Source of the DNA: JAXHUH01 sp034211175
Lineage (GTDB): Bacteria; Actinomycetota; Acidimicrobiia; Acidimicrobiales; CAIXPF01
NCBI GenBank assembly: GCA_034211175.1
Contig: JAXHUH010000247.1
Coordinates: forward strand, 1 to 20,641
Length of the DNA stretch: 20,641 nucleotides
Direction of reading: 5' to 3'
The position numbers were made by a program, and so were the translations under genes. The notes under the pieces are model-generated. The model made no database searches and was not told the DNA's origin. It saw nothing but the letters and a program-made list of their open reading frames with translations. Below, piece after piece: positions 14,399 to 20,641 of the stretch (positions within the stretch are counted from its first letter, which is position 1; every line of letters begins with the position of its first letter).

Positions 14399-16063
14399 CT
14401 ACCCCGACGCGACCTCGTCGCCCGAGGCAACCGACTTGGCCCACCGGTAGTCGGCCTTGCCGGCCGGCGAGCGGACGATGGCCGACTGGAACACGAACGC
14501 CTTCGGCACCTTGTAGCGGGCGATGTGCTGCTCACAGGTGGCCCGCAGGGCGTCGGGGTCGGGCGTCGCGCCCTCACGCAGCTGCACGACCGCGACCACC
14601 TCGGAGCCCCAGCGCTCGGAGGGGCGGCCGCACACGACGCAGTCGTACACGTCGGCGTGGTTGCGCAACGCGGCCTCGACCTCCTCGACGAAGATCTTCT
14701 CGCCGCCCGAGTTGATCGTCACCGAGTCGCGCCCGAGCAGCTCGATCACCCCGTCGGCCCGCAGGCGGGCACGGTCGCCCGGCACCGACCAGCGGTTGCC
14801 GTCGACGGTCGGGAACGTCGACTCCGACTTGCGCTCGTCGCCCAGGTAGCCGAGCGGGATGCGCCCGCCCTTGGCCAGCCAACCGTCGCCGTCGTGGCCG
14901 GCGTCGAGCACCTTCTCCATCGTGTCGTCGAGCACGACGCTGCCCGGCGCCGGCGTGAACGTGCCGGTGCTCGCACCCGTGTCCTTGGTGCTGACGTGAC
15001 TCATCTGCCCGCCGGCCTCCGACGAGCCCACGCCGTCGACCACCATCACCGCGGGCAGGTGGTCGAGGAAGCGGGTCTTCAGCGGCGCCGACAGCGCGGC
15101 GCCGCCGCTGAGGATGATGGCGAGCGACGACAGGTCGTACGGGCGGCCCTCGGCGCGGCGTCGGTCGAGCTGGTCGAGGAGCGGCTGGCCGAACGCATCA
15201 CCGACGATCAGCAGGAACGAGATGCGCTCGCGCTCGACGGTCGACCACACGTCGTCGGGGTCGAGGGTCGCGGTGTTCGGCTGGATGACGACGGTGTGGC
15301 CGCCGTGGAGGGCCCGCAGGGCGATCCAGTGGCCGGCGCCGTGCATGAACGGCGGCGACGGCAGGAACCGCATCCCGCCGACGGTCGCGGCCTCGACCAC
15401 CGCGTCGAGCGACTCGAACTCGGAGCCGTCGTCGCGGGCGAGGCCGAGGGCGGAGACGCCGATGTCGGCCTGGCGCCACAGCACGCCCTTGGGCATGCCG
15501 GTGGTGCCGCCGGTGTAGAGGATGTACAGGTCGTCCGGCGACGGCTCGACCGCCGGCCGCTCGGGCGACGCCGCGGCCAGCGCGTCCTCGTAGGCCACCG
15601 CGCCGGGCAGGAGCTCGGCGCCGGAGCCGTCGTCGACCTGGATCAGGACCCGCAGGTCGGGAAGGTCGTCGCGCACCTCGGCCAGCGTCTGCGCGAACGC
15701 GCCGCTGTAGACGATGGCGGTCGAGCGGGCATCGGCGAGGAGGTAACGCAGCTCCTCGGCGACGTAGCGGTAGTTCACGTTGAACGGCGCGACCCGAGCC
15801 TTGTAGGCGCCGACCATCGCCTCGAGGTACTCGTTCCCGTTGGTCAGGTAGAGCGCGAGGTGGTCCTGGCCCGACTCCCAGCCCTCGAGCTCGGAGCGCT
15901 CGGTGTGACAGCCCAGGCCCTCGCCGACGAGGTGGTTGGCGAAGCGCCGGCTGCGCTCCGCGAACTCGGCCCACGTGAACCGCTTCTCGCCCCACACCAC
16001 GCACTCGCGGTCACCCACCGCGGCAGCGACGGCCTCGTTGACCTCACCGAGGTTGAGCTCCAC
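14399..16063 (-). CDS. Acyl-CoA synthetase (FadD-type, AMP-forming)
   Basis: This 554-residue ANL-superfamily ligase activates a carboxylic acid with ATP and joins it to CoA. The ATP-binding P-loop is YTGGTTGMPKG at residues 183-193; the adenine/aromatic motif is VVDGVGSSEAGGQ; the hinge motif is GRDSVTINSGGEKIFVEEVE; and the C-terminal lysine lies in SPAGKADYRWAK. The ESGQDHLALYLTNGNEYLEAM and NVNYRYVAEELRYLL blocks are typical of an actinobacterial FadD group. GTG 16063 follows GCAGGAGGGGAA, a strong ribosome site; an ATG 31 codons further upstream gives an Arg-rich leader and is rejected. The gene converges with the TetR gene, with 36 nt between them. Substrate chain length is not readable. 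Confidence 0.9.
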   Translation of the reverse strand: MELNLGEVNEAVAAAVGDRECVVWGEKRFTWAEFAERSRRFANHLVGEGLGCHTERSELEGWESGQDHLALYLTNGNEYLEAMVGAYKARVAPFNVNYRYVAEELRYLLADARSTAIVYSGAFAQTLAEVRDDLPDLRVLIQVDDGSGAELLPGAVAYEDALAAASPERPAVEPSPDDLYILYTGGTTGMPKGVLWRQADIGVSALGLARDDGSEFESLDAVVEAATVGGMRFLPSPPFMHGAGHWIALRALHGGHTVVIQPNTATLDPDDVWSTVERERISFLLIVGDAFGQPLLDQLDRRRAEGRPYDLSSLAIILSGGAALSAPLKTRFLDHLPAVMVVDGVGSSEAGGQMSHVSTKDTGASTGTFTPAPGSVVLDDTMEKVLDAGHDGDGWLAKGGRIPLGYLGDERKSESTFPTVDGNRWSVPGDRARLRADGVIELLGRDSVTINSGGEKIFVEEVEAALRNHADVYDCVVCGRPSERWGSEVVAVVQLREGATPDPDALRATCEQHIARYKVPKAFVFQSAIVRSPAGKADYRWAKSVASGDEVASG

Positions 16064-16126
16064 TTCCCCTCCTGCATCCCCACTGACGAGTCCACCACGC
16101 TCGCCGCTGCGTGGCTCTCGAACCAA

Positions 16127-16144
16127 AACGGCCGTTCGGGAACG
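16127..16144. promoter_or_regulatory. Overlapping palindromes upstream of the acyl-CoA synthetase
   Basis: AACGGCCGTT (16127-16136) is a perfect palindrome, and CGTTC-GG-GAACG (16133-16144) overlaps it. They lie 64-81 nt upstream of the acyl-CoA synthetase start (minus strand), in the divergent region shared with ileS. They could be an operator for the synthetase; no regulator can be assigned from sequence alone. Confidence 0.35.
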
Positions 16145-16160
16145 CGTCCGACCCAATCCG

Positions 16161-16288
16161 CTCGTCCCCCGGCAGACGCGGCGCTACCGTTCTCGCCAGC
16201 GAGGCGCGGATGGGGACGAGTACCGGCGTCGGCGGCCACGAGCGATCCGGGGACGGTGTGAGCCCGGAGGTGACGGAGGAGACACCCG
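16161..16288 (+). promoter_or_regulatory. ileS leader, T-box-like structure
   Basis: CTCGTCCC (16161-16168) pairs with GGGACGAG (16213-16220). The line GGGGACGAGTA, then AGCGA (16241-16245), then a hairpin TCCGGG/CCCGGA (16246-16268, loop GACGGTGTGAG) resembles the post-Stem I linker and Stem III of T-box riboswitches that sense uncharged tRNA. A TACCGT box at 16185-16190 is a candidate -10 that would start a shorter RNA. GGTG (16269-16272) and CACC (16283-16286) could pair and hide the GGAGGA ribosome site. The canonical T-box bulge sequence (TGGNACC) is not visible, so this may be a degenerate or translational variant. Confidence 0.4.
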
Positions 16289-19200
16289 ATGTACGACCCG
16301 GTTCCCGCCCAGGTCGACCTCCCCGCGCTCGACCGCGAGGTGCTGCGCTTCTGGCGGGACGACCGCACCTTCGAGCGCAGCCTCGAGCAGTCCGAGGGCC
16401 GCCCCGAGTGGGTGTTCTACGAGGGCCCGCCGACGGCCAACGGCATGCCCGGCGCCCACCACATCGAGGCCCGGGTGTTCAAGGACGTGTTCCCCCGCTA
16501 CCGCACGATGACGGGCCACCACGTCGCCCGGAAGGCGGGCTGGGACTGCCACGGCCTGCCCGTCGAGCTGGCGGTCGAGAAGGAGCTGGGCTTCACCGGC
16601 AGGGCCGACATCGAGCGCTACGGCATCGCCGAGTTCAACGCCCGCTGCCGCGAGTCGGTGACCCGCCACACCGACGCGTTCGCCGAGCTGAGCGACCGGA
16701 TGGGCTACTGGATCGACCTCGACGACGCCTACCGGACGATGGACGCCGACTACATCGAGTCGGTGTGGTGGTCGCTCCAGCGCATCTTCGAGCGGGGCCT
16801 GCTCGTCGAGGACTTCCGGGTCGCGCCGTGGTGTCCCCGCGACCAGACGGCGCTGTCGGACCACGAGCTCGCCCAGGGCTACGAGGACGTGGTCGACCCG
16901 TCGGTCTACGTGCGCTTCCCGCTGACGTCGGGCCCGCTGGCCGGCACGGCGTCGCTCGTCGTGTGGACGACCACGCCGTGGACGCTCGTGTCCAACACCG
17001 CCGTCGCGGTCGACCCCGACGTGACCTACGCCGTCGTCACCGCCGATCGCCCGGGCATGACCGACGACCCGAACGGCCCGACCGACACCGCCGTCGGCGA
17101 GCTGCTGGTCGTGGCCGAGGATCTGGTGGCGGCCGTTCCCGGTGTCGAGCTCCGCCCGACCGGGCGCACGTTCCTCGGCCGGGAGATGCAGGGCTGGACC
17201 TACCGGGCCCCGTTCGACCTGGTCGAGGTCCCCGACGCCCACCTCGTGGTCCCGGCCGGCCACGTCACCACCGACAGCGGCACCGGCCTCGTCCACCAGG
17301 CACCGGCGTTCGGCGCCGACGACCTCGCCGCCTGCCGGGCCCACGACCTCCCGCTGGTCAACCCCGTCCGGCGCGACGGCACCTTCGAGCCCGACGTGGC
17401 GCTCGTCGGCGGCCGGTTCTTCAAGGACGCCGACCGGCCGCTCGTCGACGACCTGCGGGCCCGTGGCCTGCTCGTCGCCGAGGAGCCCTACGAGCACAGC
17501 TACCCCCACTGCTGGCGGTGCCACACCGCGCTGATCTACTACGCGCAGCCGTCCTGGTACGTGCGGACCACGGCGATCCGCGACGAGCTCCTGGCGGAGA
17601 ACGAGCGGACGACGTGGCACCCGGCGACGGTCAAGCACGGCCGCTACGGCGACTGGCTGCGCAACAACGTCGACTGGGCGCTGTCGCGCAATCGCTACTG
17701 GGGCACGCCGCTGCCGATCTGGCGCTGCCCCGACGGCCACCTGACCTGCGTCGGGTCGCTGACCGAGCTCGGCGAGAAGGCCGGCCGGGACCTCTCCGAC
17801 CTCGACCCCCATCGGCCGTACATCGACGAGGTCACGATCGCCTGCGACCACTGCGACGGGACCGCCACCCGGGTGAGCGAGGTGATCGACGCCTGGTACG
17901 ACTCGGGCTCGATGCCGTTCGCCCAGTTCGGCTACCCGCACCGCGACGGTGAGGAGTTCGAACGGCAGTTCCCGGCCCAGTTCATCTCCGAGGCGATCGA
18001 CCAGACCCGCGGCTGGTTCTACACGCTGATGGCGGTCAACACGCTCGTGTTCGACCGCTCCGCCTACGAGACGGTCGTCTGTCTCGGCCACATCCTCGCC
18101 GAGGACGGCCGCAAGATGTCGAAGCACCTCGGCAACGTGATCGAGCCGATCCCGCTGATCGAGCGCCACGGCGCGGACGCGGTGCGCTGGTTCATGGCCG
18201 CGGTCGGCTCGCCGTGGTCGGCGCGGCGGGTGGGCGATCAGGCGGTGCAGGAGGTCGTCCGGAAGGTCCTGCTCACCTACTGGAACACCGTGGCGTTCCA
18301 GTCGCTCTACGGCCGCGCCGCCGGCTGGGCACCGTCGGCCGACGATCCCGCTCCCGCCGACCGGCCCGTCCTCGACCGTTGGTTGCTGTCGGAGCTCAAC
18401 ACGCTGGTCGATGCGGTGGACGACGCCATGGACTCGTTCGACACCTTCGAGGCCGGGCAACTGCTGAGCACCTTCGTCGACGACCTGTCGAACTGGTACG
18501 TACGGCGCAGCCGGCGCCGGTTCTGGCGGGGTGAACCGGCCGCGCTCGCCACGCTCCACGAGGCGCTGCGCACGGTCACGCTCCTGATGGCGCCGCTGAC
18601 CCCGTTCATCACCGAGCGCACCTGGCGGGACCTGGTCGTCACCGTCGAGCCCGACGCCCCGAGCTCGGTCCACCTCGCTGCGTGGCCCGAAGCCGATACC
18701 TCGCTCGTCGACCCCGGCCTCTCCGAGCGGATGGCCCTCGCCCGCCGCCTCGTCGAGCTCGGCCGCTCCGCGCGGGCGGGCTCCGGCGTGAAGGTGCGCC
18801 AGCCGCTCGGCCGGGCGCTGGTGTCGGTCCCGGGCCTCGCCGAGCTCGGCGACGACGTGGTCGCCGAGATCGCGGCCGAGCTCAACGTCGAGGCGATCCG
18901 CCCGCTCGCCGAAGCCGACGGCGAGCTGGTCGACACGACCGCCAAGGCCGACTTCCGGGCACTGGGCCGCCGGTTCGGGCCCCGGGTCCAGGCGGTCGCG
19001 AAGGCGATCGCCGCCGCTGACGCCGCCTCGCTGGCCGCCGCGCTCCGGGCCGGTGGGGCCGCGACCATCGAGGTCGAGGGCGAGGAGGTCACCCTCGGCC
19101 CCGACGAGGTCATCGTCACCGAGTCGCCTCGCGAGGGCTGGGCGGTGGCGACCGACCCGGGTGCGACGGTGGCGCTCGACCTCACGCTCACCGACGAGCT

Positions 19201-19474
19201 GCGCCGGGCCGGCACCGCCCGTGAGGTGGTGCGCCTCGTCCAGGACGCCCGCAAGCAGAGCGGCCTCGACGTCTCCGACCGGATCGCGCTCCGCTGGGTC
19301 GCCGACCACGAGGACACGGTCGCCGCCCTGGCCGAGCACGGCGGGTTGGTCGCCGACGAGGTGCTGGCAGCGGAGCTCGCCGAGGGCCCCGCGACCTGGG
19401 CCGACGCCACGCCGTTCACCGACGAGGCGCTCGGCCTGACGTTCTGGCTGCGCCGCACGGAGCCGCGGGCCTGA
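16289..19474 (+). CDS. ileS: Isoleucyl-tRNA synthetase, type 2, with GXHH signature
   Basis: This 1061-residue class I synthetase charges tRNA-Ile. The N-terminal VFYEGPPTANGMPGAHHIEARVFKD holds the catalytic signature, which reads Gly55-Ala-His-His58 (GXHH) instead of HXGH. DCHGLPVE follows. The CP1 editing domain is shown by VVWTTTPWTLVSNTAVAV and GTGLVHQAPAFGADD, and the second catalytic loop is KMSKH at 609-613. The anticodon-binding domain includes LSTFVDDLSNWYVRRSRRRFW, and the C-terminal half (KVRQPLGRALVSVPG onwards) is the IleRS2-type extension. Type 2 enzymes tolerate mupirocin. ATG 16289 follows GGAGGA at good spacing. As the only ileS in the window it may be the housekeeping copy, but this cannot be decided here. 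Confidence 0.95.
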   Translation: MYDPVPAQVDLPALDREVLRFWRDDRTFERSLEQSEGRPEWVFYEGPPTANGMPGAHHIEARVFKDVFPRYRTMTGHHVARKAGWDCHGLPVELAVEKELGFTGRADIERYGIAEFNARCRESVTRHTDAFAELSDRMGYWIDLDDAYRTMDADYIESVWWSLQRIFERGLLVEDFRVAPWCPRDQTALSDHELAQGYEDVVDPSVYVRFPLTSGPLAGTASLVVWTTTPWTLVSNTAVAVDPDVTYAVVTADRPGMTDDPNGPTDTAVGELLVVAEDLVAAVPGVELRPTGRTFLGREMQGWTYRAPFDLVEVPDAHLVVPAGHVTTDSGTGLVHQAPAFGADDLAACRAHDLPLVNPVRRDGTFEPDVALVGGRFFKDADRPLVDDLRARGLLVAEEPYEHSYPHCWRCHTALIYYAQPSWYVRTTAIRDELLAENERTTWHPATVKHGRYGDWLRNNVDWALSRNRYWGTPLPIWRCPDGHLTCVGSLTELGEKAGRDLSDLDPHRPYIDEVTIACDHCDGTATRVSEVIDAWYDSGSMPFAQFGYPHRDGEEFERQFPAQFISEAIDQTRGWFYTLMAVNTLVFDRSAYETVVCLGHILAEDGRKMSKHLGNVIEPIPLIERHGADAVRWFMAAVGSPWSARRVGDQAVQEVVRKVLLTYWNTVAFQSLYGRAAGWAPSADDPAPADRPVLDRWLLSELNTLVDAVDDAMDSFDTFEAGQLLSTFVDDLSNWYVRRSRRRFWRGEPAALATLHEALRTVTLLMAPLTPFITERTWRDLVVTVEPDAPSSVHLAAWPEADTSLVDPGLSERMALARRLVELGRSARAGSGVKVRQPLGRALVSVPGLAELGDDVVAEIAAELNVEAIRPLAEADGELVDTTAKADFRALGRRFGPRVQAVAKAIAAADAASLAAALRAGGAATIEVEGEEVTLGPDEVIVTESPREGWAVATDPGATVALDLTLTDELRRAGTAREVVRLVQDARKQSGLDVSDRIALRWVADHEDTVAALAEHGGLVADEVLAAELAEGPATWADATPFTDEALGLTFWLRRTEPRA

Positions 19475-19533
19475 CGTCGCGCACCCCCGGGCCGGTCGCC
19501 CCGCCGGGCGCTGCGCGATTGCGCGACGCCGGC

Positions 19534-19554
19534 GCGGTTCGATCTTCGAACCGC
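19534..19554. promoter_or_regulatory. Candidate operator of the HxlR gene
   Basis: GCGGTTCGA and TCGAACCGC are perfect 9-bp arms around TCT. The site ends 19 nt before the -10 box of the HxlR gene, at the -35 position, which suits autorepression. Confidence 0.5.
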
Positions 19555-19573
19555 CCCGTCGCGGTCGGCGCAG

Positions 19574-19579
19574 TACGGT
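19574..19579 (+). promoter_or_regulatory. -10 box for the HxlR gene (leaderless)
   Basis: TACGGT lies 6 nt before ATG 19586. GGAG between them could also act as a ribosome site, but it is too close to the start to be ideal. Confidence 0.45.
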
Positions 19580-19585
19580 GCGGAG

Positions 19586-20266
19586 ATGGCGAGCTACGGC
19601 CAGTACTGCCCGGTGGCGAAGGCGACCGAGCTGCTGGGTGATCGGTGGACGTTGCTGATCGTGCGGGAGCTGATCTACGGGCCGATCCGGTTCTCCGACA
19701 TCGAGCGGAACCTGCCCGGCATCTCACGCTCGACGTTGAGCCAGCGCCTCAAGCGCATGCAGCGCGACGGGATCGCCACCCGCGACGACGACGGCGCCTA
19801 CGTGTTCACCGAGGCCGGCGAGGCGCTGCGACCTGTCGTGGCGACGCTGGGCGAGTGGGTGACCCGCTGGGTGCTGGCCGACCCGACCCGCGACGAGGCC
19901 GACCCCGAGCTGCTCATGCTCTACATCTCCCGTCACGTCGAGTCCGACGAGCTGCCCGCGGGGCGCGTCGTCATCGAGTGGCACTTCACCGACCAGGGCC
20001 GGCGCATCTGGCTGACCCTGGAGCCCGACGACGTGTCGGTGTGCGTCGAGAACCCGTGCCTGCCCGTCGACCTGTGGGTGAGCGGCGACACCCTCGAGCT
20101 CTACCGGGTGTACCTGCACCGCTGCACGCTCGACGACGCACTCGCCCGCGGCACCGTGGAGCTGACCGGCCTCGCCGAGATGCGCAGCGGCTTCCGCCGC
20201 TGGATCCGCTGGAGCGACTTCAACCGCCCCGACGCCCCACCGCTCACCGACCAACGAGCGGGCTGA
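19586..20266 (+). CDS. HxlR-family regulator with C-terminal SCP2-like domain
   Basis: This 226-residue regulator has an HxlR winged HTH at about residues 5-95: YCPVAKATELLGDRWTLLIVRELIYGPIRFSDIERNLPGISRSTLSQRLKRMQRDG, with the family Cys8 that can sense thiol-reactive or electrophilic compounds. Residues about 120-215 (VVIEWHFTDQGRRIWLTLEPDDVSVCVE onwards) resemble an SCP2 sterol-carrier fold, a known actinobacterial fusion that may bind a lipid-like ligand. It has its own palindrome and -10 box upstream. Its last 23 nt overlap the end of the minus-strand PIN-domain fragment. Target genes are not identifiable here. Confidence 0.87.
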   Translation: MASYGQYCPVAKATELLGDRWTLLIVRELIYGPIRFSDIERNLPGISRSTLSQRLKRMQRDGIATRDDDGAYVFTEAGEALRPVVATLGEWVTRWVLADPTRDEADPELLMLYISRHVESDELPAGRVVIEWHFTDQGRRIWLTLEPDDVSVCVENPCLPVDLWVSGDTLELYRVYLHRCTLDDALARGTVELTGLAEMRSGFRRWIRWSDFNRPDAPPLTDQRAG

Positions 20267-20360
20267 CCCACCGCAGCTCCGGGAACCGGGCGACGTCGGA
20301 GTCGGCCGAGATCATCGTGAGCCCGTGCTCGATGCACAGCGCGGCCCTGGGCACCTTCCC
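20244..20360 (-). pseudogene. VapC-like PIN-domain toxin, C-terminal remnant
   Basis: Read on the minus strand, this stretch ends in a TGA at 20246-20244 and encodes AALCIEHGLTMISADSDVARFPELRWVSPLVGR before its stop. The EHGLTxxSADSDxARFPxLRW block is the characteristic last third of VapC-type PIN ribonucleases, including the acidic residue of the active site. Upstream, the frame runs straight into the 61-bp repeat array at 20361, where homology stops and the frame closes after one repeat. The N-terminal two thirds and any VapB antitoxin are absent from the window, so this is a broken gene. It converges with and overlaps the HxlR gene end. Confidence 0.6.
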
Positions 20361-20641
20361 GTTCTGGACCGCGCAGACTGCCACCCGTGGCACTCAGGCG
20401 GGACCAGTTCGGGAACGCCCGGTTCTGGACCGCGCAGACTGCCACCCGTGGCACTCAGGTGGGACCAGTTCGGGAACGCCCGGTTCTGGACCGCGCAGAC
20501 TGCCACCCGTAGCACTCAGGTGGGACCAGTTCGGGAACGCCCGGTTCTGGACCGCGCAGACTGCCACCCGCGGCACTCAGGTGGGACCAGTTCGGGAACG
20601 CCCGGTTCTGGACCGCGCAGACTGCCACCCGTAGCACTCAG
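20361..20641. repeat. 61-bp tandem repeat array, running off the window
   Basis: Copies begin at 20361, 20422, 20483, 20544 and 20605 with an exact 61-bp period. They are near identical; the main variable site is within CCCGTGGCACTCAGG, which reads GTGG, GTGG, GTAG, GCGG, GTAG in order. Each unit carries two small palindromes: TGCCAC-CC-GTGGCA (intact in copies with GTGG) and GTTC-GG-GAAC. The period is not a multiple of three, and long ORFs are open on both strands through it only because the unit lacks stops. No protein is proposed here. Confidence 0.92.

Noticed and set aside
16184..19339. A 1051-codon open frame on the minus strand opposite ileS
   Set aside because: It is the complement of a highly biased GC-rich gene, with composition dominated by Arg, Gly, Asp, Val and Gln and no domain motifs; the plus-strand IleRS is unmistakable.
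19645..20634. A 329-codon plus-strand frame covering HxlR and the right-end repeat
   Set aside because: It is out of frame with HxlR and owes its length to stop-free repeats.
20361..20641. CRISPR-like regular repetition at the right end
   Set aside because: The whole 61-bp period is conserved, with no unique spacers and no short repeat alternating with variable sequence; there are no cas genes. It is a plain tandem repeat.

Overview
This is a very GC-rich chromosomal window, with almost all GC-ending codons. It has densely packed genes, many GTGA/ATGA stop-start overlaps, and several genes that begin 6-8 nt after a TANNNT box (leaderless mRNAs). Together with the protein families (HTH_42 winged-helix protein, SCP2-tailed HxlR regulator, actinobacterial FadD-type acyl-CoA ligase), this points to an actinomycete. 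My best guess is an uncultured or environmental Acidimicrobiia-like lineage; that placement is inference.

Layout, left to right. (1) 1-299: the tail of an ISL3-type transposase and a hairpin. (2) 300-5790: a plus-strand run of a complete TRAP transporter (small permease, large permease, lipoprotein binding protein resembling the 2-oxoacid binder TakP), a lipoprotein trypsin-like protease whose C-terminus is built from a 57-bp tandem repeat, and an MFS transporter overlapping it. (3) 5846-8707: a double GNAT acetyltransferase, a VOC/glyoxalase-like protein and an HTH_42 (AlkZ-like) protein, separated by a strong inverted repeat and by a possible short coupled uORF. (4) 8738-8864: two REP-like repeat copies. 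(5) 8906-12743: a methyltransferase overlapping a GntR/UTRA regulator, then a palindromic operator, then an operon of a PhnY/TmpA-like 2-oxoglutarate oxygenase, a PhnZ/TmpB-like HD-domain mixed-valent di-iron oxygenase and an alkaline-phosphatase-superfamily hydrolase. This reads as an oxidative phosphonate (C-P bond) degradation module. (6) 12807-14362: an SDR and a TetR regulator behind a perfect 16-bp palindrome. (7) 14399-16063, minus strand: a FadD-type acyl-CoA synthetase. (8) 16161-19474: a structured, T-box-like leader and a type 2 isoleucyl-tRNA synthetase with an altered GXHH signature. (9) 19534-20641: an HxlR regulator with its own palindrome, the C-terminal remnant of a VapC-like PIN toxin, and a 61-bp tandem repeat array that cuts into it and runs off the window.

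The most notable unit is the phosphonate module. The regulator gene, an operator of the CTGGT-N4-ACCAG type known for GntR/HutC-family repressors, and the two oxygenases with conserved metal and phosphonate ligands all sit together. A third, unassigned phosphohydrolase is translationally coupled to them. The IleRS signature swap (linked in the literature to extreme mupirocin resistance) and three different tandem or palindromic repeat families, two of which alter coding sequences, are the other main points of interest.
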